From Mycolicibacterium rutilum (GTDB taxonomy: Bacteria; Actinomycetota; Actinomycetes; Mycobacteriales; Mycobacteriaceae), in NCBI RefSeq assembly GCF_900108565.1, contig NZ_LT629971.1:1240001-1304000 (forward strand): a DNA stretch of 64,000 nt. Reading direction: 5' to 3'. Both the position numbers and the translations under genes were made by a program. Of this stretch, positions 36,582-50,300 are shown in pieces. The notes below the pieces were generated by a model. That model saw only the letters and a program-made list of their open reading frames with translations. It was not told the DNA's origin and searched no databases. The stretch's first letter is position 1, and every line of letters begins with the position of its first letter.

Positions 36582-37766
36582 ATGGCCAAGGTCCTGCTCG
36601 TGCTGTATCCCGATCCGCTGACCGGGTATCCGCCGGCGTACGCCCGCGACAGCATCCCCGTCCTGCACGGCTACCCCGATGGCCAGACGCTGCCGACACC
36701 CTCGTCGATCGACTTCACCCCCGGCCACCTCATCGGGTGTGTCTCCGGCGAGTTGGGGCTGCGAACGTTCCTCGAAGCCGCCGGGCACCAACTTGTGGTG
36801 ACATCGGACAAGGAGGGCCCGGACTCGGTGTTCGACCGCGAACTGCCCGACGCCGACGTCGTGATCTCCCAGCCGTTCTGGCCGGCTTACCTCACCGCTG
36901 ATCGAATCGCCAAGGCCCCCCGGCTCAAGCTTGCGATCACCGCCGGCATCGGCTCGGACCACGTCGACCTCGACGCGGCGATTCAACGCGGGATCACCGT
37001 GGCCGAGGAAACGTACAGCAACAGCATCAGCGTCGCCGAACACACCGTCATGCAGATCCTGGCGCTGGTCCGCAATTTCGTGGCCTCCCACCGATGGGTT
37101 GAGCAGGGCGGATGGAACATCGCCGACTGCGCTCAACGCGCCTATGACCTGGAAGGGATGGACGTCGGCATCATCGCCGCCGGACGGATCGGGCTGGCGG
37201 TGCTGCGCCGACTCGCACCGTTCTCGGTGAACTTGCACTACACCAAGACCCACCGCCTTGATCGTGCCGTCGAACGCGAACTCAACCTGACCTATCACCC
37301 CGACACCGCGTCGCTGGCCCGCAACGTCGACGTGGTGTCAATCCACGCCCCACTACATCCGCAGACCTACCGGCTGTTCGACGCGGCCATGCTGGCCTCG
37401 ATGCGGCGCGGCGCGTACATCGTCAACACAGCACGCGCCGAGATCGTCGACCGTGACGCCATCGTCGCGGCGCTCACCGACGGCCACCTGGCCGGCTACG
37501 CCGGCGACGTGTGGTACCCGCAACCGCCGCCGACCGATCACCCCTGGCGCAGCATGCCCCACAACGCGATGACACCCCACGTCTCCGGCACGACACTGTC
37601 TGCGCAGGCCCGCTACGGCGCGGGCACCCGCGAGATCCTCGAAGCCTGGTTGAGCGGCAAACCGATTCGCCAGGAGTACCTCATCGTCGACGGTGGCCAC
37701 CTCGCCGGAGTCGGGGCCACCTCCTACACCGTCGACGGCACCACCAGCCCCGGCAGCGGGCACTAG
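36582..37766 (+). CDS. fdh: NAD-dependent formate dehydrogenase
   Basis: 394 aa from ATG 36582 (MAKVLLVLYPDPLTGYPPAYARD), the usual start and size of mycobacterial FDH. D-2-hydroxyacid dehydrogenase fold: nucleotide loop VGIIAAGRIGLAVLRRL near 195, catalytic Arg in VNTARAEIVD near 284 and His in MTPHVSGTTLSAQ near 332, substrate Asn in TYSNSISVAEH near 145. Oxidises formate to CO2 with NADH, removing the product of Frc/Oxc and gaining energy. Final enzyme of the oxalate route; 126 bp after the DUF1275 gene with GGAAAGG upstream. Confidence 0.95.
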   Translation: MAKVLLVLYPDPLTGYPPAYARDSIPVLHGYPDGQTLPTPSSIDFTPGHLIGCVSGELGLRTFLEAAGHQLVVTSDKEGPDSVFDRELPDADVVISQPFWPAYLTADRIAKAPRLKLAITAGIGSDHVDLDAAIQRGITVAEETYSNSISVAEHTVMQILALVRNFVASHRWVEQGGWNIADCAQRAYDLEGMDVGIIAAGRIGLAVLRRLAPFSVNLHYTKTHRLDRAVERELNLTYHPDTASLARNVDVVSIHAPLHPQTYRLFDAAMLASMRRGAYIVNTARAEIVDRDAIVAALTDGHLAGYAGDVWYPQPPPTDHPWRSMPHNAMTPHVSGTTLSAQARYGAGTREILEAWLSGKPIRQEYLIVDGGHLAGVGATSYTVDGTTSPGSGH

Positions 37767-37836
37767 ATCACACATGTCGTTTCCGCCGACAACAGCGGAC
37801 AACGCGACGGCTCGTCGCCAGATTGGAGCGCCGCCG

Positions 37837-38394
37837 ATGAACCCCCTACGTCGCACCCGTGCGCCGGACGACCCACCGTCGGCCGAATGGCTCCTGTGTG
37901 ACCTCAACCAGTTGTACACCGGCGCCGTGTATTTGACGTTGGAGGCCACCCGCGCCGAAGCGCTCGTCGAACACACGGTAGCAGCAGGACTCACCGATCC
38001 CAAGTGGTGTCTTCTGCGGCCGGACAGAAGAGAGATCTGGCTTCGTGCACTCATGAACGAACTGCACGACGCCACCGCTGCTCCATCCGAAGATGGCGCC
38101 ATCACCACGGCCGCGTACCACGTCGGTTGTGCACCAGATGTTCTCACCCATGCCCAGCTGGCGGTAATCGAAGCCCTTCCCAGCGCAGCGATACGAGAGG
38201 CATTGCTGACGCTTCCGCAGGCGCTTCGGATGGCGCTGTACTACGGCGACGTTGAGGGCAGGCCAGGCGAGGTGGTGGCTGAAATCATGGCCAAACCGTG
38301 CCGACTGGTGCGTCTGTATCAATGCCGCGGACGCCTCGCTCTGGCACACCTGCTGTGGACGTCCGTCCAACGTGCCGGGGTCCGTCAGTTGTAG
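37837..38394 (+). CDS. Sigma-70 (ECF)-like protein, degenerate
   Basis: 185 aa from ATG 37837, chosen over an ATG at 37774 because GGAG lies 8 nt ahead. LNQLYTGAVYLTLEATRAEALVEHTVAAGL resembles ECF sigma region 2, and ALLTLPQALRMALYYGDVEGRPGEVVAEIMAKPCRLVRLYQCRGRLALAHLL follows the region 4 pattern (the stretch is quoted here only to name its span, residues ~125-178). Confidence 0.55.
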   Translation: MNPLRRTRAPDDPPSAEWLLCDLNQLYTGAVYLTLEATRAEALVEHTVAAGLTDPKWCLLRPDRREIWLRALMNELHDATAAPSEDGAITTAAYHVGCAPDVLTHAQLAVIEALPSAAIREALLTLPQALRMALYYGDVEGRPGEVVAEIMAKPCRLVRLYQCRGRLALAHLLWTSVQRAGVRQL

Positions 38395-41300
38395 GGCCGG
38401 CCCGGCGGCTTCTGGGTGCTAGCCCTACCCACTGTTTTGAGGTGTGCCCTGGCGACAGCCCAACGCGAACCGAGCACAGTGATCGCTACAACCCTCAGAT
38501 CTGAAAGGTGTCAACATGCCGACCATCACCGGACCCGACGGCGTCGAGCTGTTCTACAAGGATTGGGGCCATGGACAGCCTCTCGTGTTCAGCCACGGGT
38601 GGCCGCTGTCGAGCGACGACTGGGACAACCAACTGTTGTTCTTCCTCCAGCACGGCTACCGCGTCATCGCGCACGATCGACGCGGACATGGCCGTTCCAC
38701 ACAGGTCGCCGACGGTCACGACCTCGACCACTACGCCGACGACCTCGCCGCCGTCACCGCTCACCTCGACTTGCATAACGCGGTCCACATCGGCCACTCC
38801 ACCGGAGGTGGCGAGGTGGTGCGCTACCTGGCCCGCCACGGCGAGGAGCGGGTCGCCAAGGCGGTGCTCATCAGTGCCGTACCCCCGCTGATGGTGCAGA
38901 CCGAAGCGAATCCGGAGGGACTGCCGAAGTCGGTATTCGATGATCTGCAAACGCAATTGGCCGCCAATCGGTCGGTGTTCTATCGCGCATTACCCTCGGG
39001 ACCGTTCTACAACTTCGACCGACCGGGCGTGGAATCGTCGGAGCCGATCATCGAAAACTGGTGGCGACAGGGCATGATGGGCGGTGCCAAAGCACATTAC
39101 GATGGGATCGTCGCCTTCTCGCAAACCGACTTCACCGAGGACCTCTCGAAGATCACAGTGCCCACCCTGGTGATGCACAGCGCCGATGATCAGATCGTCC
39201 CCTACGTGGCCTCTGGACCCAAAACCGCGAAATTGCTCAAGAACGGCACCCTCAAGACCTACCACGGCTATCCGCACGGGATGCCGACGACCCACGCCGA
39301 CGTCATCAACGCCGACATCCTCGCGTTCCTCAACGAGTGAGGTGGCTCCTCAAGTGTGATGTCCACTTCTCAAGTGAAATGTCCAGACGGATTGTCCAGT
39401 TGGACATTTGAGTGTGACTGGCATTCGGTGCGCCGCACGTTGGTGTCCTACTTGTCCTAACAGTGCCAGACCTTCATGATTCGACGCATCCCGATTCACT
39501 CGAGTGTTTCAACACATCGTCGTCCGACTTCGCACCGATCTGGCTCGGGGCTATTCAATGTGTGGCGAGGCCGTCTGGCCGTCTACGGTTGCTCTCCGCG
39601 ACGGACGGGCGGCTCTGAGTGTGAATCGCCGTGTCTGGGTGGTGTAGTCACGCCAGTAGGCGGCTGCAGCGGCGGCGGTGACTGCTGCTGTTGTTGCGCT
39701 GGCGGCGAGGAAGATCCACCCATGCCGGATGGCGGTGAGGTCGATCGTGGGCTGGCAGAGCAGGATGGTGATCGCCGTGCCGAGCGCGATGCCGATTTGG
39801 CGGGCAGTGTTGACCAGCGCGGAGCCTGCTCCCCATCGGTGCTGGGGTAAAGAGACGGCGACGACTGCAGACAAGCTGGGTATGACGAGTCCGACGCCCG
39901 CGCCGGTGAACATTTGGCCTGGGAAGAAAGTGTGGATGTAGTCAGGGTCGGGGCCGGCCAGCCACAGCCAACTGATGGCGCCGGTCGCGAAGCTGAGTGA
40001 GCCGACGGCTGCGACGGGTCCCACGCCGAAGCGGCGGATCAGGCGGCTGGCGACGGTCAGCGAAATCAGTACCGCCGCCGCAGGTCCGGGCGCGAGGCCA
40101 AGGCCGGCGATCTGCGGGGGCAGGTGCCAGACATCGGTGAGGAACAGAACGTTGCCGAGGAGCATCGCGCCGAATGCTGCGGTGAACATCAGCAGGGCAA
40201 CACAACTCGTCCACAACGGGCCGACCGCGAGCGCGGCGAGGTCCAGTGCTGGGTGATGGTGTCGCCGCGAGCGCAATACCGTCAGCGCCAGAGCGAAGAC
40301 GGCGACGGCGAGGGGAACCCACACTGCGGGGTGTTTCCAGCCGTTGGTGGGGAGCGTGATCAGGGCGCCGACGATGGCGCCGACACCCACGGTGAGCAGC
40401 GCCGCGCCTACGAGGTCGGGGGTTCCGGATCCAGATTGTGGTGTCCGGTTGAGGATCCACGGTCCGACGGCTAGGGCGATGATGGCGATCGGAAGGTTGA
40501 TGTAGAACACCCACCGCCACGACAGGTCCACGAGCGCACCGCCGACAGGTGGGCCCAATGCGGCTGCTGAGGCGCCGATTGCTGCCCAGGTGCTTACTGC
40601 GGTGGCGCGGTGCGCCTCGGAGACCGCGGCGAGCAGGAGGGCCAGTGAGGTGGGCATCAGCATGGCCGCGCCGGCCGCTTGAATGGCGCGGGCGGCAACG
40701 AGCGCTTCTAGCGACGGTGCTAGTCCACACGCTGCGGACGCGACAGTGAATACCGCGAGACCGAAGAGGAACACCTTGCGGTGTCCGTAGCGGTCCCCGA
40801 ATCGTCCTGCGGGGTTCAGGAATGCGGCAAAAATGATGGTGTACGCGTTGAGGATCCAGGATGCCGCGGCGAGGTCGTGGCCCGGGAAGCCGTCTTGGAT
40901 CTCCGGCAAGGCCAGGTTGACGATGAAGAGGTCGAGGCTGGCGAGGAAGGTAGCCACGGAGATGACCACGACGACCGCCGCTGTTCGCATTTGCTGTCGA
41001 GGCGCGAGCGCAGTTTCGGTGGCAGTCATCGACGCCTTTGCTGTTTCGAGTGGTCACGGACCGCGCTCGGCGGCCTGGCTGAGACGCGTTGCAGCGCTGA
41101 GAATGTGCGTGCTTTCGTGTTTGTGGTTTCAGGGGGCGGTGTCGGGTTGCGGGTCACGGCAACAGCTCCAGCTGTCGGAGGTCATCGATGTATTTGGTGA
41201 TGAGCGCGGCGGTGATGTGCGGTATGTCGTGTTCAGCACCGATGTGGGCGGCGCGGACCGCGGTGTGGAATACGCCGGTGGGTGCTGCGGCGCCTCGCAG

Positions 41301-44300
41301 AGGTGGTTCTGGTTTGGCGAAGGCGTGCAGTAGTGGGAGCACGGATTGTTGGCGTTGGGCGTCGGGTAGTTGCCGGAGCGCGGTTTCGAATCGGTGCAGC
41401 CATTCGGTGTGGTCGGTGATGCGTTGGATCGGGTGGCCGGCATCGATGAGCCAGTCGACGAACACATCGAGTGATACACCGTCGTCGTGGGGGTTCATCA
41501 CGTCGAACGAGGTGTAACCCGCGGTGTGGGTGGCGCCCAGTGTGGTGATGGCGTCAGCGACGAAATCGACTGGTAGGCCGTCGTAGTGGGCACGCGCACG
41601 GGATCCGTCGGGGTCGCTGAGATAGAAGGAGTGCGGCGCGGTGTGGGTGGCCAAGACGCTGAACAGCAGTCGGGTGAACATGTCGGGCAGGTTGAGCTGC
41701 CCGCGGTAGCGGCTGTGCGCCAGGATGAGGTCGGAACGGAACACCGCCACGGGCAGCCCGCACAGGTCGTGGCCTTCGCGGAGCAGCACTTCACCGGCCC
41801 ATTTGCTGTTGGCGTAGCCGTTGGCGTAGTCGTCGTTGAGGGGCCGGGTCGGGCTGACGGCGCGGATGTCGCCGTCTTCGAGGAACCGTTCGGGTGCGAC
41901 GGTGACGGCGACGGCGATTGTGGACAGGTAGTCGATGGCGGCGATGCGGTGGGTCAGGGCCAGCCGGATCAGCTCGGCGGTGCCGAGCACATTCGGTTCG
42001 AACAATTGCCGGTAGGGCAGAACGTGGTTGACCAGCGCGGCGGGGTGCACGATGCGATCAACGGTGTGCGCCAAACGGTTCCAGGTGGTCTCGTCGAGGC
42101 CGAGGTTGGGTTCGCTGATGTCGCCGGCCAGGACCTCCAAGTGCCCGTCTGCCAGTGCGGTGAAACGGTCCTGCAGTTCAGGATCGGTGGCGTAGACCTG
42201 GGTGAGGCGGGCGCGGGCGTGTTCGTGGTCGCGGCCGCGGACCAGCGCGATGAGGGTGCCGCCGCGCTCTGCGAGCCGTTCGAGCCAGTCCAGGGTGAGG
42301 AAGCGGCCCAGCCAGCCGTTGGCGCCGGTGATGAGCACGGTGTGGGGTTGGTCGGCGGCGCGGGGCAGGTCGGCCGCGGCGTCGAGGGTGGTGCGGTCGA
42401 TGAACTTCTCGAGGGTGAGGTCCGCGGCGTGCAGGGCCGCGGTGTCGGCGCCGATCACGGTGGCGGCGGTGGGTCGGGTCGCGGTGCTGGTCCGTAGTTG
42501 GTCGAGGTGTTGGGCGAGGGTGGCCAGGTTGGTGGCGGGGTTGATGATGGTTCCGACGGAGATGTCGGTGCCGAAGAGGTCGGTGAGCAGGGTGCTCAGT
42601 GTGAGCGCGGACAGGGAATCGCCGCCGAGGTCGGTGAAGTGCGCATCCGGGGTGGGGTCCGGGACGCCGAGGATGATGCGTACGGCGGCGAGCAGGGTGT
42701 CGATGACGGGGCGGTCGTGGACGCCTTGGCGCAGACTCTGCAGGTGTTCGGCTTGGGCGGCGGCGTGGTCGGTGTACAGGGTTTCGAGGCGGGCCGCGTA
42801 GTGAGCTTTGAGGTTGGGGCGCAGCAGTTTCCCGACGCCGGAGAGTAGGCCGTTGGCGGCGGTGAACGGCGTGGTTTCGATGAGGAAGTCGGTGGGGATC
42901 TCGTAGGACTGCAGTTGGGTGGCTTTGGCGGTGTCTTGCAGCGCCCGGTGGAGTTGGGTGCGCAGGGTTTCGCCGTTGCCGTAGCGCTGTAGGGCTTCGT
43001 CGGTGGGGACGACGACGGCCAGCAGGTTGGGGCGTTCACTGTTGCCGTAGACGAAAATCTGCCGCACGCCGGGTGCGGCGCTGTAGACGGCTTCCAGGTG
43101 GGCGATGGCGACGAATTCGCCTTGGGACAGTTTGAGGACGTTGTTGCGGCGGTCGAGGTAGACCAGGTGGTCGGGGGCGATCTCGGCCATGACGTCGCCG
43201 GTGCGGTAGAAACCGTCAGCGTCGAACACGGTGGCGGTCACGTCGGGGCGTTGGTAGTAGCCGGGGAACAGGATGGTCGACTTGATCAGCAGTTCACCGC
43301 GGGGGTGGGGCTGGTCGGTGGTGTAGTAGCCCAGTTCGGGGACGTCGACGAGTTTGTAGTCCACGATCGGCGGGCGGACGAGGTGGCCGTCGCGGGCGAC
43401 GGGCCCGGCTTCGGTGAGGCCGTAGCTGTCGACGATGTGGACGTCGAGGGTGTCGTGCAGGAAGTCGCGCATCTCCGGGGCCAGTGGTGCGGTGGCGATG
43501 AATCCGCTGACCACGCGGCCTCCGAGCACGGTGTCACGGAGGTCGACGGTGGCCGCGGCGTGCGCGGCGCCGGCGTCGAGCCCGTCTGCGCGCAGCCGGT
43601 CCACCGTGGTCAGGTAGTGCTGATACAACATGTCGACGATGCGCGGCACCAAGGCCAGTTCGGTGGGCCGCACCTGGGCGAGGTCGTCGAAGAGGGTGGA
43701 CAGGTCGGGTTCGGCGACGAAGTAGCTGGTGCCGCCGGATTGGATGGCCGACAGGATCGGCATGCGGCCGCCGAGGTGATTCAGCGGCATGAAGTTCAGG
43801 TTGATCACCGGGTCGTCGGTGATCGCGAAGCCGCGTGAGGACCAGATGCGGCAGAGCATGTCCTCGGTGAACATGGCGCCTTTGGGGGTGCCGGTAGAGC
43901 CGGAGGTGTAGAGGATCATGGCCAGCCGGTCGGGGGTGCCGTCGGTGTAGAGCGGTGGTGGGGTGTGGGTGGCACCGTCGGCGAGGAGGGTGTCGAGGGT
44001 GTGGACGTGCACGCCGCGCGGGCTCAGCTGCCGCCGGGCTTGTTCGAGGGCTTGACGGTGGCGTGGCAACCCGGGTTGATAGTCGAAGACCACCAGGTGA
44101 CGTAATGCGTCGTGTCCGGAAGCGACGTGCAGTGCCAGGTCGAGGTAGTCGGCGCTGGCGGCCAGCACGGTGGGCGCGGTTTCGGCGATGATCGGGGCCA
44201 GCGTGGTAGCGGGGGCGTTGTGCTGCAACGGCACTGAGACCAGTCCCAGGTAGGCGCACGCCATGTCGAGGGTGAGGTAGTCGGGGCTGGAGAAGCCGAT

Positions 44301-47300
44301 GATGGCCATGAACTCGCCGGGGGCGACCGGTTCGGCGACGGCGATGCTCAGGGCGGCCGACACCGCCTGAACATGGACCCAGAACTGTTGCCGCGTCACC
44401 GTGTCGAAGTGCGCACCGCCGGCGGTGATCTGTGAGGTGGGGTGGTCAGTCCGGCTACGAAATCCCAGCAGTGGGCGCTCGGAGTATCCGCGCATCAGGG
44501 TGTCGAGGATCTCGGCCAACCGGAGTCCGGGCAACGCCGCGGCGGCGAGCACGCCGGGGTCGGGTTGCGCGGCCCGGAATTGCGCGTCGGTGCGACGCAG
44601 CTCGGCGACCCGACGTGCCAGCGACTGACGGTGATCATCGGGTGTGGTCGTGTCGGCGGGTGTGTTGTTTCGGTGCTCATGGTGGCTTCGTTCTTCAGGG
44701 CAGGGGAGGACGTCGCCCCTGCTGGGCGGGTGCGGGCGTGAAGCCTTTTAAGTCGTTGTTGCAGTTCCGGTTTCAGGGACAGATGTGTGGCTACACGCGG
44801 TGTCGATCAGCTGGGCCGCTGCTGCCCGGGCGTGAACCATCGGTGCGGTGTCGTTCAGTGTGGTGGCCAACGCGGTGGCGCCTTCGAAAAGCACGAGGAT
44901 CTGCTGGGCGAGCAGCCAGGGGTCGTTGGCGCCGGCGGCGGTCGCCACGGCAGTCAGCCGGTCGGCGAAGTCCTGCTTGTGGGCGCGGACAATGTTTTCG
45001 GCGCCGGAGAGTTCTCCGGCGGATTCGACGACGGCATTGTGGAACGGGCAGCCGCGGAACCGGGCGGTGGTCTTGGTGTCGAAGATGGCCAGGAGCCGCT
45101 CGCGTGGCGCGAGTCCGTCGATATCGAGTCGTCGTTCCATGGGCGACCCGCCGGTTTCATCGATGCCACGCAGATAGTGCTCGACGAGTTCGTTCTTGCT
45201 TGTGAAGTGTTGATAGAAGGTGCGTTTGGAGACCTGTGCCTCCTGGATCAGTGCTTCGATACCGGTGGCGTGGATGCCGTGTCGGTAGAACAGTGTGGCG
45301 GCGGCGGTGGTGATGCGCTCCCGCGCGCCGCGGCCTTTGCGCGTGACCACCGGTGGTGTGCTCATGATGCCAACCATACCGAGCGGTGTACTTGAGGTCA
45401 ACGACGTCGACGGTGGGTGATATCACGACGTCCGGTGAAATGGCGGCTTTCTGCGCGGCGTTGATGGTGCGTCGTGGTGGAAGCGTCACGCCGTGAACGC
45501 GATATCGCTGAATGCCATGTCCACCATCAGTTCCTCCCACACGGTCTGGCCGTCGTCGGTGGCGCGGTAGGCCCGGCGCGTGGTCGGCACCGCCAGGCCC
45601 GCGGCGGTGGTGTAGTCGCCGAGATACTGGCTGGCGGGGAACGCGCCGGCGATGTCAACCCGGTAATCGTGGCGGCGCAGCAGCCGGTCAGGCCCGAAGT
45701 AGAACCGCTGATGGCGGCTGTGAGTGGGCACGCTGGGTGGAAAGACGACGCCGATACCCGGTAGCGCCTCGCCGTGATGTTCGACGGCAGGCACGGGGTA
45801 GAGCTCCACATCCGGGCGGGCCAACAGGAACGGGCTGTTCAGGTAGGTCCACAGGGCGTAGCCACTGAAAAAGGCGCGCTGCAACGGATTCCAGGCTGTG
45901 GTGAGGGTATGCCCGGCGAAGCTGCGTCGCACGTCGTCGGTGGCGACGTCGGCGACGACGGTGCCGTCGGTCTTCTCGATCACCGTGCGTGCGCAGGTGT
46001 ACACCATGCTCTGGTCGCGAGCGCCGAAAGGGCGCAACGCTGTGTAAACCTCCCGCAGCGTCACGCGGATCTGTCGGGCGGCGCGGTCGCTGGGTTGGCC
46101 TTTGAGGTCGTAGAGCAGACCGCCGCTCACCAGTGATGCTTCGACGTTGCGCAGGCCGTTCCACCGAGTGAGGCCACCGTGGGCATCGAGAGCGTCTCCG
46201 AGGAGGGTCGTGGGGCGAGTCGTCGTCATGCCGACCATCTAATCACACCGATCGGTTTACATCTGGCTGGTGGGGAGGTAGGTACCGTCACCGGTGACAG
46301 ATGCACCGCGCCGAGACTTGCTCTGCGCTGGGCTGTCCATCGTGGCGCACCACAGGTGCGTCAATCCACTGCGCTCCACTGCTAGCGCGCTGACTGTATG
46401 GAGAACAATGACTTCGGATCCGACGAACCCCATCCTGGTGATCGGCGCCACGGGCCGTCACGGCAACACCGGTGAATATCTGGTGGGGCGGTTGCGGGCG
46501 GAGGGCCGCGCTGTCCGGGTCCTGGCACGCACTCGCAGTGAGCGCACCGAGAAGCTGGAAGCACTCGGCGCCGAGGTGGTCGTCGGTGATCTGTTCGACC
46601 GCGCTAGCCTGGCCGCCGCGTTGCAGGAGGTGGACCTCGCCTACTTCACCTACCCCATCGCTGCCGGTGTGGTGACCGCCGCAGCGACCTACGCCGCGGC
46701 GGTGCGCGAGGTAGGTCGCAGGCCGCGCACAGTGGTGATGTCCATGGGGCCCGCGCAACCCGACCATCCCAGCGATTTGGGCAAAGCGCAGTGGCTGGCT
46801 GAGCAGGTGATGGAGTGGGCCGGCCTGGAGTTGCTGGTCCTGCGGGTGGCGGCACTGTTTCACGAAAACCTTCTGGTGTTGCATTCGCAGTCGATTCGCC
46901 GTGAACACGCCTTCCGCAACTCGTTCAGCGACGTGGCGATGCCGTGGATCAGTGGACGCGATGCCGCCGAACTCGGCGTGGCAGCGCTGCTGCATCCAGA
47001 ACGGTTCGAGACAGCGGTGGTGTACCCGCGCGGCTCGCAGGCCTACAGTCACACCGCCATTGCGGCGATGATGTCCGAGATCGCCGGGACCCCGATCACC
47101 TTCGAGCCGGTCACCCAAGAACACTGGCGTCAGGAGCTGATCGACCTGTCCCAAACCGACGGCGCGCATGTGGTCAATCCGGCCATGGCGCAGCACATCT
47201 CATCGATCGGGCACGCAGTATCGGCGGGCGCGCCGGCATTCCCCGCGGACTGGGACGCCCTGCAGGCCGTGCTCGGTCGTGCGCCGGTGACGATGCGAGA

Positions 47301-50300
47301 CTTCCTCGCCTCACACCGCGCCGAGTGGGCGCCGGCCGACGAGTCCACCACCGTGGCAGCGGGGTAGGGCACTCCAGTGCAGCTCTTGCACCCGTCCTAT
47401 CTGGTGACCGGCGCAACCGGCAGGGTGGGCGGCCACGCGGTACGTATCCTGTTAGGCTGGGGGTGCAGCGTCACCGCGATCGTGCACCGCACCGATGCCC
47501 GCTCGGCGGCGCTGAGCGCCGCCGGCGCGACCGTGGTGAGAGCAGACCTGTTCGACGTCGACGCGCTCACCGCGGCGATGGACGGCGCTACGCGGGCGCT
47601 GTGGGTGTACCCGCTGCAGCCGGGTCTGGTGGAGGCCACCGCCATCTTCGCCGAAGCCGCCGCCCACGTTGGCGTCACCGAGGTGGTCAATGTGTCACAA
47701 CTCGCGGTCCGCCGCGACGCCGGCAGCGCAGCAGCCAGGGCCCACTGGCTGGCCGAACAGGTGCTGAACTGGAGTCCGCTGTCAGTCACCCACCTGCGGG
47801 CCACGCTGTTCGCCGAATGGCTGACTACCTTCGGGGTCTACACCCGCCGCGGTGGCGTGCTGCGCCTGCCGATGGGACACGGCCGTCACGCCCCGCTGGC
47901 CAGCCAAGATCTGGCACGGGCCGCGGTAGCGGTACTGCAGAACCCACATCCGCACGCTGGCGCGACCTACTCCATGACCGGACCTGTCGACATGAATCAC
48001 GACGACATCGCCGAGGCCCTAGCACGAGCAATGTCGCGGCCCGTGCATTTCGAGTCCGTCGCCGGAGACGCCTGGGTCACCGCACTGCACATGCTCAACA
48101 GCCCGGCCTATCTGGCCCAGCATCTGAGCAATGTCGTCGTGGACTACCGCGCCGGCCTATTTGCCGGGGCCACAGATGCAGTCGAAACCCTCACCGGGAC
48201 CAAACCGATGTCCGTTGAGCAGTTCGTGACACGCAATCCCGATGCATTCAACGATCCGCGGCACGCGGTGTGAATCCCACGGCCTGACCAAGGAGGCGCC
48301 GCCATGAACCCCAGTCCCGTGAGTGAGCACGAACATCCCGGTATCTTGTTGCTGCGACGGTTTTTGAGGCAGCGGCAGCCTCGGGTTTAGTCGGCGAGGG
48401 CACCGCGTCGGGTAGTTAGCCACACCGCCCACCCACAAGCGCAGAGCGCTGCTCCGGCTATCGCGACGGCTGTCCATCCACCGGCATTCCACAGAATGGC
48501 GGCGGCCAGCGAGCCCAGCGCGCCTCCGACGAAATTGGACGTCACGTACGCGGTGTTGATTCGGCTGCGAGCCGCGGCTGAAAGGGCGAAGACACGTGAC
48601 TGATTGAGAATGTTGAGGCCCTGGATCGCGATGTCGAACACGATAGTCGCGCAGATCATGACTGCAAGCACATCCCGTTCGAACGCGGTTGCCACCCATG
48701 CGACGGCCGCGATGACCCAACAGCAGCCGGTGGCGGCGACGTTGTGACCGCGATCGTGAAGCCGGCCCGCGCCTTGGGCGGCCAGCGCACCCACAAGACC
48801 AGCGATGCCGAAGAGACCGACCTGCCAGGCGGAGAATCCGTAGGGTTCGCTGCTGAGCAGAAGTGTCAGCGCAGTCCAGAACATCGTGAACGCGGCAAAT
48901 CCCGTAGCGCCCAAAACCGCGGTGACGCGAAGCTTGGGTTCGGACACCAGTAGAGTGACGACCGACTTCAGCAGGGTGGGATAGCGAATTCTGGTCTTGG
49001 GGTTCAGGGACGGGATCTGCACATACAACACCGCCGCCAGTATGGCGGTAAGAACTGCGGCGATGACGAACACCGAACGCCATCCCCAGGCGCTGGCAAT
49101 GACACCGCTGGCTATGCGGGAAACCAGGATCCCGGTGATCAACCCCGACACGACGATCCCGACGACGCGACCGCGGTCGCGGTCCTCGGCGAGGTCGCCG
49201 GCCAGTGGGGTGAGCAGTTGGCCCGAGACCGTCGTCAGCCCCAGCATGACGCTAGCCGCCGCCAGGCTGACCAGGGTGGGCGCCACCGCGGACGCAACGA
49301 GGGCGCCCGCGGACAGCGTCATGAGAGCGGGGATCAGGGCGCGCCGATTGTGGCTGTCGCCGAGAGGTACCAGAAGGAGAACACCAAGGGCGTAGCCGAT
49401 TTGGGTTCCAGTCACCAACAGCCCGGCGTGGGCGGTATCGACGTGGAGGTCGGTGCCGATGAGGTGCAACAGCGGCTGACTGTAGTAGAGATTGCCGACC
49501 GCGACGCCACCGGCGATCGCGAACAGGACAGTCAGACGGGTCGGCATGGCGAGGTGAAACGAGTTATGCAGACGAGTACTGCGGTGAGCGGACGGCGGCG
49601 GGACACCGGACAGTCAGCTCGCTGCCGCAGTCGGCAACAGGGTCTTCTCCAGCGCCGCGAGACAGTCTCGAAAGATGCCGTTGCGCACCCACTCTGCTAC
49701 GGACTCGGCGTCGCCGGCTGCGTCGAAAGAGGCGATCCAGGTGACGAAACAGGTTGCGGTGTCGGAAACTTCATAGACAGTGAGAGTGGCACTGTAGTTG
49801 CGCACTGGAGCGTCGCCGCCGATGACGTCGTAGCTGATTCGATGGTCCCGGTCGGACAACTCAGTCAGCTTCTCGACTACTGCGGTGCCGTCGTCAATCT
49901 GGTTGGTGCGGACCGCTCCGACCTGGCGCGGCGCCCCAGCGGGCACCAGATCGCTGGCCGTGACGAACGGGAACCACATCGGCAACGAGCCGAAGTCGCT
50001 GACGACTTCCCACACCCGTGGCAACGGTGCGCGCAGGACCTTGCTGAAGTAGACGGTGGTCATGATGGGAAAGCTCCTTGATTTGAAGGGGGATGGCTGT
50101 ATACCAGTCAGTCGGTACGGGCTGGCGCGGGTAGTTCGCTACTCGTTGATCAGCACATCGCTGAAGTCGGTGGATTCCGCCAGGGCTCGCCAGCGCCCCA
50201 TCTCTTCGCTGACGTCGAGCAGTTTGCGCTCCACCCGCGCGATGCAATCCGCGCCAAGTTGCACGCGCAGCGGGGCTGGTTCGGCACCGGCTATCGTGAG